From contig JAFAGU010000135.1 in assembly GCA_019237595.1 (NCBI GenBank), forward strand, positions 1-13,757: 13,757 nt of DNA, written 5' to 3'. Below the pieces are notes generated by a model. It worked only from the letters and a program-made list of their open reading frames with translations, was not told the DNA's origin and made no database searches. The stretch is from Betaproteobacteria bacterium (lineage in GTDB: Bacteria; Pseudomonadota; Gammaproteobacteria; Burkholderiales; SG8-39). This document shows positions 7,045-13,707 of this stretch, piece by piece (the stretch's first letter is position 1; each line of letters starts with the position of its first letter). A program made the translations under genes and the position numbers.

Positions 7045-7545
7045 TCACTTCCACTCGGAAATGGCCAGGCGCAGGTCCACGCCGGGATAGGAGAGCCGCA
7101 AGCGCCTGGGCCGTCCTTCGGCGTCGCGCTCGAGGATCTCCACCTTCCAGCCGCGCTTCTCCAGCTCGGTCGCAGGCAATCCGCGCACGGCGTCCGCGAG
7201 CCCTTGCAGCGGGAGGCGATAGCCGAGCGCCTGCTCGGAAATCGACTCGGCATCCGGTCCGCGGTACTCCTTCGGCTCGGCGGTCGTCAGCACGACGCCG
7301 TTGCGATCGCGAACGATGCGCGCGACGCCCTGGCCGATGGGGGTCGTGATGAGCATCTCGTCGGCGTCCGCGCCGTGGCGCCACGCGATATTGCCGCTAA
7401 AGGCCTCTTCGCCCTGGCGCGCGGCGAGCCGGCCCGCAAGCTCGAACACCGGTTGCTCTGGAGCTGCGCGCTCGAGCTGTGCGCAAGCGGTAACGACGAG
7501 CAGCGCCGCGACCTGGAGCGCTCGCCCCGCCGCTCCGGCCTTCAC
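7045..7545 (-). CDS. lolB: Outer-membrane lipoprotein LolB
   Basis: LolB receives lipoproteins from the periplasmic carrier LolA and inserts them into the outer membrane; it is itself a lipoprotein. The 166-residue product starts with a lipoprotein signal (MKAGAAGRALQVAALLVVTAC), with lipobox VTAC and the lipidated Cys at position 21. A mature domain follows with FELAGRLAARQGEEAFSGNIAW and TTPIGQGVARI, typical of the LolB beta-barrel half. The start GTG at 7545 is chosen because it gives a proper signal peptide and its GTGA overlaps the TPR gene stop by 4 bp; no Shine-Dalgarno is seen, consistent with coupling. The frame is open upstream to 7662, but that part is arginine-rich, antiparallel to no known domain and inside the TPR gene. 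It is shorter than E. coli LolB (207). The position next to ispE supports the call. Confidence 0.88.
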   Translation of the reverse strand: MKAGAAGRALQVAALLVVTACAQLERAAPEQPVFELAGRLAARQGEEAFSGNIAWRHGADADEMLITTPIGQGVARIVRDRNGVVLTTAEPKEYRGPDAESISEQALGYRLPLQGLADAVRGLPATELEKRGWKVEILERDAEGRPRRLRLSYPGVDLRLAISEWK

Positions 7546-9218
7546 CGCAGGCCGGCAGGCGCGAGCCGCTTGATCGTCTTCAGCAGCGTGTCGTTGTCGG
7601 GCGAAGCTTCCAGCGCCTCGCGCCAGACGCGCGCGGCCTCTGCTCGATCGCCGCTCACCCAAAGCACTTCGCCGAGGTGCGCGGCGATATCGGCGTCCTG
7701 CCGCCCGTTGTAGGCGCGGCGGAGCTCGCGCGTCGCGCCCTTGAGGTCGCCCTGGCGATAGAGCACCCAGCCCAGGCTATCGATGATGAACGCATCTTCC
7801 GGCGCAAGCTCGAGCGCGCGCTCGACGAGCTTTCGCGCTTCCGGGAGGCGCGTGTTCCGATCGGCGAGCGAATAGCCGAGCGCATTGTAGGCATGCGCAT
7901 GGTCCGGGCGAATCTCGATCAGCTTGCGCAGGTTGGACTCGAGGACGTCGAAGCGGTCGAGCTTTTCCGCCGTGAGCGCCGCGTCGTAGAGGAGGTCCGG
8001 CTGGTCGGGATCTTTCCTGAGGGCGTCCTCGAGGAGCTTGTACGCATCGGGCGTGCGGTTCGCGTCGCGCAGCACCTGCGCCTCGGCGACGGTGAGCTGC
8101 ACCTCGTCGCCGGGCCCGTCCGGCTCGACCTTGCGCAGGTACTGGATCGCCTCGTCCACCTTGCCCTGCTTCGCCATGACGCTCGCCGTGCGAATGCGCG
8201 CCGGCAGCGCCTGCTCGCCGCTGTCGATCTGCTGGTACCACTGGATCGCCTGGTCCCACTGCTTCTGCTCTTCCGCGATCTGGCCGAGGATGTAGCGCGC
8301 CTGCTGCGGATCCCGATAGTTCAGCCCGAGGAGGCGCTTCATGTTCTCCTCGGCAGTGGCGTAGTCCTTCAGCTGGAAGGCGAGGACGCCGACTGCGTAG
8401 ACCACGTCGGGATTGCCGGGATTGGACGCGAGGAGCGCCTCGAACTGCTTGCGGGCCTCGGGAAAGCGCTTCTCCATGACGAGAGCGCGGGCGTAGTTCA
8501 GCCGCGCCTCGCGGGAATTCGGATATTTCTCCACGAAGGCGCCGAGGCGCCGCGAGGCCTCGGCAGGCGAGCGCTTCTGGAGGAGTTGCGCCTCGAAGAT
8601 GGCTGCGAGCTCCCACTCGGGCCGCAGCGCGGATGCCTGGCGAACGGCAGCGAGCGCCGCCGCGTCGTCGCCCGCCGTAGCCGCCGCCTGAGCGACCGCA
8701 AAGTGCGCCTGAGCGACGCCGGGGTACTTGGCCGCGAGCTGCCGGACCACTCGCAGGTTGGACTGCTTGTCCGGGTTTCCGGAGAGCAGCCGGTTGATCT
8801 GCATGAACCCGTTTTCGACGTTCACGCCATCGGCGGCGAGAAGCTTCTCGATGTAAGGCTCGGCCTCCTCGACGCGCTTCGCGCTGATGAGGAGCGCCGC
8901 GAGCACCTGGAGCGCTTGCGGCGAGGCGGGCTCGATCGACTGCCATGCCCGAGCCGCCTCGAGTGCGAGGTCCGGAAGCTTGGCGGCATTGGCGACTTCC
9001 ACTGCGCGCCGCGCGATGCGGGGATCGCGTGTCCTCTTCGCCACGTCGATGAATGTCCTCGCGGCGAGCGCAGGCTCGTTGCGCTGGGCGGCGACCTCTC
9101 CGAGGAGCAGCTCGTAGAGCGTCTGCTCGCTCAAGTCCGCTTCGGCTGGCTGGCCGAGCGCGATGGGGGAAATCGCGCCCATGACAAGCGCGAGGGCGAG
9201 CGTGGCAACTCTTGGCAT
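7542..9218 (-). CDS. Exported tetratricopeptide-repeat protein
   Basis: This 558-residue protein has a Sec-type signal peptide (MPRVATLALALVMGAISPIALG, likely cut before Gln23). The rest is almost wholly alpha-helical TPR units. The clearest repeats are AHAYNALGYSLADRNTRLPEA (441-461), DAFIIDSLGWVLYRQGDLKGA (475-495) and DIAAHLGEVLWVSGDRAEAA (510-529), with further degenerate units from about residue 46 onward. It is probably periplasmic or associated with the outer membrane, and acts as a protein-interaction scaffold. No catalytic motif is seen. The start is ATG 9218, chosen for the signal peptide; the frame is open to 9893 but runs antisense through mutM. It shares a stop/start overlap with lolB, and this TPR-lolB-ispE order recurs in betaproteobacteria, which suggests a role in envelope or lipoprotein biogenesis (inference). 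Confidence 0.9.
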   Translation of the reverse strand: MPRVATLALALVMGAISPIALGQPAEADLSEQTLYELLLGEVAAQRNEPALAARTFIDVAKRTRDPRIARRAVEVANAAKLPDLALEAARAWQSIEPASPQALQVLAALLISAKRVEEAEPYIEKLLAADGVNVENGFMQINRLLSGNPDKQSNLRVVRQLAAKYPGVAQAHFAVAQAAATAGDDAAALAAVRQASALRPEWELAAIFEAQLLQKRSPAEASRRLGAFVEKYPNSREARLNYARALVMEKRFPEARKQFEALLASNPGNPDVVYAVGVLAFQLKDYATAEENMKRLLGLNYRDPQQARYILGQIAEEQKQWDQAIQWYQQIDSGEQALPARIRTASVMAKQGKVDEAIQYLRKVEPDGPGDEVQLTVAEAQVLRDANRTPDAYKLLEDALRKDPDQPDLLYDAALTAEKLDRFDVLESNLRKLIEIRPDHAHAYNALGYSLADRNTRLPEARKLVERALELAPEDAFIIDSLGWVLYRQGDLKGATRELRRAYNGRQDADIAAHLGEVLWVSGDRAEAARVWREALEASPDNDTLLKTIKRLAPAGLR

Positions 9219-9272
9219 CAGCAGGGGGATGGGACTGGGCGGCAGGGCTGTCTTCGGTATATTAAGTTTACC
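9219..9272. promoter_or_regulatory. Divergent promoter region between the TPR gene and mutM
   Basis: This 54-bp gap contains the AT-rich TATATTAAGTTTA (9258-9270) in otherwise GC-rich DNA. On the plus strand TATATT (9258-9263) is a good -10 candidate, ending nine bases before the mutM GTG. On the minus strand TAATAT, read from the same AT-rich core, could serve the TPR-lolB-ispE unit. No convincing -35 box is visible for either direction. Confidence 0.5.
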
Positions 9273-10082
9273 GTGCCGGAACTCCCCGAAGTTGAAGTCA
9301 CGCGCCGCGGCCTTGCGCCCCGCTTGCGCGGGCGCGCGATATCGGGCGTCGCGATCCGCGAGCGCCGGCTGCGCTGGCCCATCCCCGACGCCGTGCGCAG
9401 GCTCGCCGGCAAACGCGTGCGCGGAATCGGGCGCCGGGGCAAGTACCTGCTCATGGACTGCGGCGCAGGGCACCTCATCCTGCACCTCGGCATGTCGGGA
9501 AGCCTGCGGCTCGTCGCTGCGGGGACGCCTGCCGGGAAGCACGATCATTTCGACCTCGAGTTCGGCGACCGGGTTCTCCGGCTTCGCGATCCACGCCGCT
9601 TCGGCGCCGTCCTCTGGACTGCCGGCGAGCTTGCGAAGCATCCGCTCCTCGCCCACCTCGGCCTCGAGCCGCTCTCCAGCGAGCTCACCGGCGAGCGGCT
9701 GCATGCGCTCTCGCGCGGCGCCCGCGTGAGCATCAAGCAGTTCCTCATGGACGCGCGGCGACTGGTCGGAGTGGGCAACATTTATGCGAGCGAGAGCCTC
9801 TTCCTCGCGCGGATTGCGCCCCGCATGCGGGCGGGCAAGCTCAGCCGCGAGAAGAGCGAGCGGCTCTCGGCAGCCATCAAGCGCACGCTGCACACCGCGA
9901 TCCGCGCCGGCGGATCGAGCCTGCGCGATTTCGTTTCGAGCGATGGCGAGCGGGGTTATTTCCAGAATCGCTCGTGGGTGTACGGCCGCGAGGGCAAGCC
10001 CTGCCGGCGCTGCGGCACCGCGATCCGGCGCATCGTCCAGGGCGCGCGCGCGACGTATTACTGCCCGCGCTGCCAGACGTGA
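9273..10082 (+). CDS. mutM: Formamidopyrimidine-DNA glycosylase (Fpg/MutM)
   Basis: This bifunctional base-excision repair enzyme removes 8-oxoguanine and formamidopyrimidines and nicks the strand. After GTG initiation the mature protein begins PELPEVE, giving the catalytic N-terminal Pro and Glu3. Lys57 is in GRRGKY. The helix-two-turn-helix region includes LMDARRLVGVGNIYASESLF. The C-terminal zinc finger is C-x2-C-x16-C-x2-C (CRRC to CPRC), ending in Gln-Thr. At 269 residues it is the usual length. GTG 9273 is the only start that exposes Pro2, although the open frame runs far upstream. No Shine-Dalgarno is present, and the putative -10 lies so close that the mRNA may be leaderless. It converges on coaD with one base between stop codons. 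mutY, a frequent neighbour, is not next to it here. Confidence 0.97.
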   Translation: MPELPEVEVTRRGLAPRLRGRAISGVAIRERRLRWPIPDAVRRLAGKRVRGIGRRGKYLLMDCGAGHLILHLGMSGSLRLVAAGTPAGKHDHFDLEFGDRVLRLRDPRRFGAVLWTAGELAKHPLLAHLGLEPLSSELTGERLHALSRGARVSIKQFLMDARRLVGVGNIYASESLFLARIAPRMRAGKLSREKSERLSAAIKRTLHTAIRAGGSSLRDFVSSDGERGYFQNRSWVYGREGKPCRRCGTAIRRIVQGARATYYCPRCQT

Positions 10083-10083
10083 G

Positions 10084-10569
10084 CTAGGACTTCGCGCCGG
10101 TCTTGCGCTTCAGCCGCGCCTCGACGAGCGGGTGGACGAACTTGGAGACGTCGCCCCCGAGCGCCGCGATCTCGCGCACGAGCGTCGCCGAGATGAACAT
10201 GTGCTGCTCCGAGGGCGTGAGGAACACCGTCTCGAACTCAGGGTAGAGGCTGCGGTTCATGCCGGCAAGCTGGAACTCATACTCGAAATCGGAGACGGCA
10301 CGCAGACCGCGCAGCGCCACGCGAGCGCCCTGCGCTCGCACGAAGTCGATGAGCAGGCCGCTGAACCCCACGATCTGGAGGTTCTTCACGTCGGCGAGCA
10401 CCTCGCGCGCCATCGCCACGCGCTCGTCGCGCGTGAAGAACGTGCGCTTCGCCGTGCTCTCGGCGACGCCGAGCACGAGCGTGTCGAAGATCGTTGCCGC
10501 GCGTCTCACGAGGTCCTCGTGCCCCCGCGTGAGCGGGTCGAACGTTCCAGGATAGACGGCCTTGATCAT
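10084..10569 (-). CDS. coaD: Phosphopantetheine adenylyltransferase
   Basis: This enzyme catalyses the penultimate step of coenzyme A synthesis, joining 4'-phosphopantetheine and ATP to give dephospho-CoA. The 161-residue protein shows the nucleotidyltransferase TFDPLTRGH (9-17, T/HxGH type), the pantetheine-side RGLRAVSDFEYE (87-98), and ISATLVREIA (126-135), the counterpart of the E. coli ISSSLVKEVA motif. Length matches the family (about 160). ATG 10569 overlaps the rsmD stop as ATGA (4 bp) and has GGAG five bases upstream, so the start is secure. rsmD-coaD is a widely conserved pair. Its stop lies one base from the mutM stop on the other strand. Confidence 0.97.
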   Translation of the reverse strand: MIKAVYPGTFDPLTRGHEDLVRRAATIFDTLVLGVAESTAKRTFFTRDERVAMAREVLADVKNLQIVGFSGLLIDFVRAQGARVALRGLRAVSDFEYEFQLAGMNRSLYPEFETVFLTPSEQHMFISATLVREIAALGGDVSKFVHPLVEARLKRKTGAKS

Positions 10570-11132
10570 CGCTTCTCCAGGAGCTGGTAGCTCACCTGCC
10601 CCGCGCGCGCTCGGCGCAGCTCGCGCCAGCCTTCGCCCGGCGCGACCGGCTCGGCAGCTTCCACGTAGACTCGCCCCGCGTCGGCGAGCCGCGGCGGCAG
10701 GCGCTCGAGCGTGGCGGCGAGCGCATTCTGCCTGAAGGGCGGATCGAGGAAAACCAGGTCGAATCGCTCGTCGCCGAATTCGAGATAGCGCAACGCCTCG
10801 TCGAAGATGAGCTCCACGCGCGGCGCCGGCAGGAGCGCTTTCGCCTGGCGCAGCGCTTCGTAGGCGACACGATCGTTCTCGACCATGACCACGCGCGCGG
10901 CGCCGCGCGAGGCGGCTTCGAAGCCGAGCGCGCCCGTGCCGGCGAAGAGGTCGAGGCAGGTGCAGCCGTCGAGCCGCTGCCCGAGCCAGTTGAACAGCGT
11001 CTCGCGCACGCGGTCGCCCGTCGGTCGCAAGCCAGGACGATCGGGCACCGCGAGCCTGCGGCCGCGATACTCGCCCGCGATGATGCGCACCTTTCCCGGG
11101 CGTTCGCGGCGGGTCGTCTTGGTAGAATGCAC
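10566..11132 (-). CDS. rsmD: 16S rRNA (guanine(966)-N(2))-methyltransferase RsmD
   Basis: RsmD methylates G966 of 16S rRNA with S-adenosylmethionine during small-subunit assembly. Motifs are the N-terminal VRIIAGEYRGRRL, GLRPTGDRVRETLFNWL, SAM-binding motif I LDLFAGTGALGFEAASRGA, and catalytic motif IV FLDPPF. The start is uncertain. GTG 11132 gives 188 residues with a basic leader (HSTKTTRRERPGK) comparable to the short E. coli leader. GTG 11090 gives 174 residues starting at VRIIAG. Neither has a convincing Shine-Dalgarno. With the longer form the gene begins inside the ftsY promoter and a few bases from the divergent ftsY start. The open frame continues upstream to 11798 only as a shadow of ftsY. 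The stop overlaps coaD by 4 bp. Confidence 0.95.
   Translation of the reverse strand: MHSTKTTRRERPGKVRIIAGEYRGRRLAVPDRPGLRPTGDRVRETLFNWLGQRLDGCTCLDLFAGTGALGFEAASRGAARVVMVENDRVAYEALRQAKALLPAPRVELIFDEALRYLEFGDERFDLVFLDPPFRQNALAATLERLPPRLADAGRVYVEAAEPVAPGEGWRELRRARAGQVSYQLLEKR
11120..11128 (+). promoter_or_regulatory. Extended -10 promoter for ftsY-ftsE-ftsX
   Basis: TGGTAGAAT is a TGn extended -10 element (TAGAAT at 11123-11128, 5 of 6 to consensus). No clear -35 is seen at 16-18 bp, as is common for extended -10 promoters. Expected transcription start is about 11134-11136, only 3-5 bases before ATG 11139, implying a nearly leaderless message and ruling out ATG 11127 for this transcript. Confidence 0.6.
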
Positions 11133-11138
11133 CGGTCC

Positions 11139-12044
11139 ATGGTAGCAGCGCTTTCCTGGGCCGCGCGCCTCAAGGCAGGGCTCGCGCGCACGCGCGATGT
11201 CCTCAATACCCCGGTGTCCGAGCTCTTCACCCGCACGCGGGTGGACGAGTCGCTCTACGAGGAACTTGAGACCGCGCTCCTGCAGGCCGATTGCGGCGTT
11301 TCCGCGACGCAGGCGCTCCTCGACTCGGTGCGCAAGCGAAAGCCGCAGGATGGCGCGGCGCTCAAGGCGGCGTTGCGCGATGCGATCGCGGAGCTCCTGC
11401 AGCCGCTCGAGAAGCAGCTCGATTTCTCCGCGAAAAAGCCCTACGTCATCATGGTCGCCGGCGTCAACGGCACGGGAAAGACGACTTCGATCGGCAAGCT
11501 CGCAAAGTGGCTCCAGGGACAAGGCGCCTCGGTCATCCTCGCCGCGGGCGACACGTTCCGCGCCGCGGCGCGCGAGCAGCTCGTCGCCTGGGGCGAACGC
11601 AACGGCGTGCCGGTGCTCGCCAAGGCCTCCGGCGACCCTGGCGCGGTGGTATTCGACGCACTCGCCGCCGCGCGCGCGCGCGGCGTGCGGGTAGTCATAG
11701 CCGATACCGCCGGCCGGCTTCCGACGCAACTGCACCTCATGGAGGAAATCCGGAAAGTGAAGCGCGTCGCGGCGAAGGCACAGGAAGGCGCGCCGCACGA
11801 GATCCTCCTCGTCCTCGATGCGAACACCGGCCAGAACGCGCTCTCCCAGGTGAAGGCGTTCGACGATGCGCTCGGCCTCACCGGCCTCGTCGTCACCAAG
11901 CTCGACGGCACCGCGAAGGGCGGCGTGCTGTGCGCCATTGCCAGGGAGCGTCCCATTCCGGTCATGTTCGTCGGCGTCGGCGAAGGCATCGACGACCTGA
12001 GGCCCTTCGTGGCGAAGGACTTCGCCGAGGCGATCGTTGGTTAG
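11139..12044 (+). CDS. ftsY: Signal recognition particle receptor FtsY (NG domain only)
   Basis: This SRP receptor GTPase docks ribosome-nascent chain complexes to the inner membrane translocon. In the 301-residue protein an amphipathic N-terminal helix (MVAALSWAARLKAGLARTRD) and the N domain precede the G domain. G-domain motifs are G1 GVNGTGKT (108-115), DTFRAAAREQL (138-148), G3 DTAGR (189-193), G4 TKLD (253-256), and the closing GVGEGIDDLRPF (279-290). The long acidic A domain of E. coli FtsY (497 residues) is absent. ATG 11139 is preferred because the extended -10 box ends ten bases earlier; ATG 11127 would add MHRS and overlap that box. There is no Shine-Dalgarno. It overlaps ftsE by 8 bp. 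ftsY-ftsE-ftsX is a conserved proteobacterial operon. Confidence 0.96.
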   Translation: MVAALSWAARLKAGLARTRDVLNTPVSELFTRTRVDESLYEELETALLQADCGVSATQALLDSVRKRKPQDGAALKAALRDAIAELLQPLEKQLDFSAKKPYVIMVAGVNGTGKTTSIGKLAKWLQGQGASVILAAGDTFRAAAREQLVAWGERNGVPVLAKASGDPGAVVFDALAAARARGVRVVIADTAGRLPTQLHLMEEIRKVKRVAAKAQEGAPHEILLVLDANTGQNALSQVKAFDDALGLTGLVVTKLDGTAKGGVLCAIARERPIPVMFVGVGEGIDDLRPFVAKDFAEAIVG

Positions 12045-12687
12045 CTTCTCAGCCGTCGCGAAGCGCTACCCCGGCGGCCAGGAGGCGCTGCGCGACGTGA
12101 CGTTCGCGGTCGAGCCGGGCGAGCTCGTCTTCCTCACCGGTCGTTCGGGGGCCGGAAAGTCGACCGTGCTCAAGCTCATCCCTGCGATCGAGCGGCCCTC
12201 GGCCGGCACCGTGCTCGTGAACGGCCAGAACGTGGGCGCCCTGAAGCGCGCGGCGATTCCGTTTCTCCGGCGCAACGTCGGGCTCGTATTCCAGGACCAG
12301 AAGCTCCTCTACGACCGAAACGTCTTCGAGAACGTCATGCTGCCTCTCGCGTTCTCGGGTCATCCACTGCGCGAAGCCGCGCGGCGCGCGCGCGCGGCGC
12401 TCGACAAGGTCGGCCTCCTCGCGCGGGAAAAATCCAACCCGGTCCAGCTCTCCGGCGGCGAGCAGCAACGGCTCGCCATCGCGCGCGCCGTCGTCAATCG
12501 CCCGGCGCTTCTCGTAGCGGACGAGCCGACCGCTAACCTCGACGCGGAATCGGCCGCGCGCATCCTGGACATCTTCGTCGAATTCCAGCGCGTGGGCGTG
12601 ACGGTCCTCGTCGCGAGCCACGACCGCGAGCTCATCGCGCGGTACGGCAAGCGCATTCTTCAACTCGACCAGGGGCGGCTGCAGTGA
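12037..12687 (+). CDS. ftsE: Cell-division ATP-binding protein FtsE
   Basis: This ABC-type ATPase partners FtsX at the division septum. ATP hydrolysis drives conformational change that activates peptidoglycan hydrolases rather than transport. The 216-residue protein shows Walker A GRSGAGKST (35-43), Q-loop Gln86 in VFQDQKLL, signature LSGGEQQ (138-144), Walker B LLVADE (158-163) and H-loop His195 in ASHDRE. YPGG at 11-14 and the FENVMLPL segment are typical of FtsE. The start is TTG 12037, inside the last codons of ftsY (8-bp overlap), with GAGG six bases upstream; family N-termini (MIRFEHVSKRYPGG-like) support it, and no ATG or GTG is available nearby. It ends overlapping ftsX by 4 bp. Confidence 0.97.
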   Translation: MVSFSAVAKRYPGGQEALRDVTFAVEPGELVFLTGRSGAGKSTVLKLIPAIERPSAGTVLVNGQNVGALKRAAIPFLRRNVGLVFQDQKLLYDRNVFENVMLPLAFSGHPLREAARRARAALDKVGLLAREKSNPVQLSGGEQQRLAIARAVVNRPALLVADEPTANLDAESAARILDIFVEFQRVGVTVLVASHDRELIARYGKRILQLDQGRLQ

Positions 12688-13577
12688 CGGCCTGGCTGCG
12701 CCAGCACCGCCACGCTTTCGCCATCGCCGCCGCGCGCTTTGCGAGCAGCGGAGGATTGCTGAGCGCCGTCGTGATCGGGATCGCCTTGTCGCTTCCCGCC
12801 GGCGGCTATGCGCTGCTCGAAGGGTTGCGCGGCCTCGCTTCGCGGCTGACGCTCGATCCGCAAGTATCCGTGTTCCTTCGTCCCGAGGCGAAGCGAGCGG
12901 ACGCCGAGGCGCTTGGCGCCCGGTTGCGCGGCGACGCTCGCGTGTTGCGCGCGCGATTCGTCCCGCGCGAGGATGCGCTCAAGCAGCTCTCCTCGGTGCA
13001 GGGCATGCCGGAGGTGATCGCCGCCCTCGGGCGCAACCCGCTTCCGGACGCTTACGTCCTGACTGTGCGCGAAGGTGCCGTGGACGCGCTCGCCGACGAC
13101 TTGCGCAAGGAGGCGGCCGTCGACCAGGTGCAGGCGGATGCCGTGTGGGCGCGCCGCCTCGCGGCGGCCGAGTCGATCGCCCGCCTCGCGCTATGGCTGC
13201 TCGCCGCGGTCCTCGCCTTCGGGACCGTAGCCGTGACGTTCAACACCATCCGGCTCCAGATCCTGACGCAGCAGGAGGAAATCGCCGTGTCGAAACTCCT
13301 CGGCGCGACCGACGCCTTCATCCGCCGGCCCTTCTACTACCTGGGCCTGCTCCAGGGCGCAGCCGGCGGACTCCTGGCCGTCTTCGTCGTGCTTGGGGGA
13401 CTGGGGCTGCTCAACCGGGGCGTCGCCCGCCTAGCCGAGTCATACGGGTCGGCGTACCGGCTCCCGGCGCTCGGCATGACCGACGCAGTCGCGGTCATCG
13501 CCTTTGCGGGCCTGCTGGGTTGCATTGGCGCTTCGCTTTCGGTGGGCCGGCACCTTCGGCGGCTAGACGGGTCCTAA
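12684..13577 (+). CDS. ftsX: Cell-division permease-like protein FtsX
   Basis: This inner-membrane partner of FtsE relays ATPase activity to periplasmic murein hydrolase regulators. The 297-residue protein has a cytoplasmic N-terminus and TM1 at about 22-44. A periplasmic domain follows (about 58-160, with the LDPQVSVFLRP entry and the KQLSSVQGMPEVIAALGRNPLP helix region). TM2 (165-188), TM3 (217-242) and TM4 (266-287) complete it. The cytoplasmic EEIAVSKLLGATDAFIRRPFYYLG (198-221) is the FtsX/MacB-family coupling motif. The start is GTG 12684, as GTGA over the ftsE stop with AGGGG eight bases upstream. The length is close to that of other betaproteobacterial FtsX proteins. The next gene lies 130 bp downstream behind its own regulatory region. 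Confidence 0.96.
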   Translation: MTAWLRQHRHAFAIAAARFASSGGLLSAVVIGIALSLPAGGYALLEGLRGLASRLTLDPQVSVFLRPEAKRADAEALGARLRGDARVLRARFVPREDALKQLSSVQGMPEVIAALGRNPLPDAYVLTVREGAVDALADDLRKEAAVDQVQADAVWARRLAAAESIARLALWLLAAVLAFGTVAVTFNTIRLQILTQQEEIAVSKLLGATDAFIRRPFYYLGLLQGAAGGLLAVFVVLGGLGLLNRGVARLAESYGSAYRLPALGMTDAVAVIAFAGLLGCIGASLSVGRHLRRLDGS

Positions 13578-13606
13578 GTGCTGCTCGGGCAAGGCTGGCT
13601 CAGTTA

Positions 13607-13624
13607 TGTAAGCGCATGCTTACA
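13607..13624. promoter_or_regulatory. 18-bp palindrome between ftsX and the heat-shock gene
   Basis: TGTAAGCGCATGCTTACA has perfect 7-bp arms (TGTAAGC/GCTTACA) around GCAT. It begins 30 bases after the ftsX stop and ends 31 bases before the CIRCE element. No T-run follows, so it is a poor terminator. The short, nearly perfect symmetry looks like the operator of a dimeric repressor, but the protein cannot be named. A hairpin protecting the ftsX message end is the alternative. Confidence 0.5.
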
Positions 13625-13655
13625 CCAAATCCTTTGCCTGGAACGAAACCCTTGC

Positions 13656-13682
13656 TTAGCACTCTAATACCGTGAGTGCTAA
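13656..13682 (+). promoter_or_regulatory. CIRCE element (HrcA repressor operator)
   Basis: TTAGCACTC (13656-13664), a 9-base spacer TAATACCGT, and GAGTGCTAA (13674-13682) match the CIRCE consensus (TTAGCACTC-N9-GAGTGCTAA) without a mismatch. HrcA binds such sites as a dimer and is released after heat shock as GroEL becomes titrated (family knowledge). TGCTAAACT at 13677-13685 looks like a weak extended -10 (TAAACT) overlapping the right arm, with TTAGCA 18 bp upstream as a possible -35. Repressor and polymerase would then compete. It ends 25 bases before the start of the downstream gene. Confidence 0.95.
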
Positions 13683-13691
13683 ACTATTCGC

Positions 13692-13698
13692 AGGAGGT
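13692..13698 (+). promoter_or_regulatory. Strong Shine-Dalgarno for the downstream gene
   Basis: AGGAGGT is an essentially perfect anti-SD complement, with its end nine bases before ATG 13708. It is the strongest ribosome binding site in the window and fixes the start. If the -10 overlapping CIRCE is used, this site would lie almost at the 5' end of the transcript. Confidence 0.85.
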
Positions 13699-13707
13699 AC
13701 TGCCTTT

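Noticed and set aside
6120..7349. 409-residue plus-strand open frame across tRNA-Gln, ispE and lolB
   Set aside because: It overlaps a tRNA and two well-supported genes, and shows no recognisable domain or start signal.
7677..9272. Long plus-strand open frame reaching mutM, which would give an 801-residue fusion with MutM
   Set aside because: It runs antisense through the TPR gene, has Arg/Leu/Glu-rich shadow composition and no domain. MutM needs Pro at its N-terminus, which fixes GTG 9273.
9219..9893. N-terminal extension of the TPR protein to 783 residues
   Set aside because: The extension is antisense to mutM, and the signal peptide at ATG 9218 would become internal.
11133..11798. N-terminal extension of RsmD to 410 residues
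   Set aside because: It lies antisense to ftsY and lacks any domain; RsmD family length fits a start at 11132 or 11090.
13607..13630. Intrinsic terminator for ftsX
   Set aside because: The 7-bp stem is followed by CCAAATCC rather than a T-run, so a canonical terminator is not supported.
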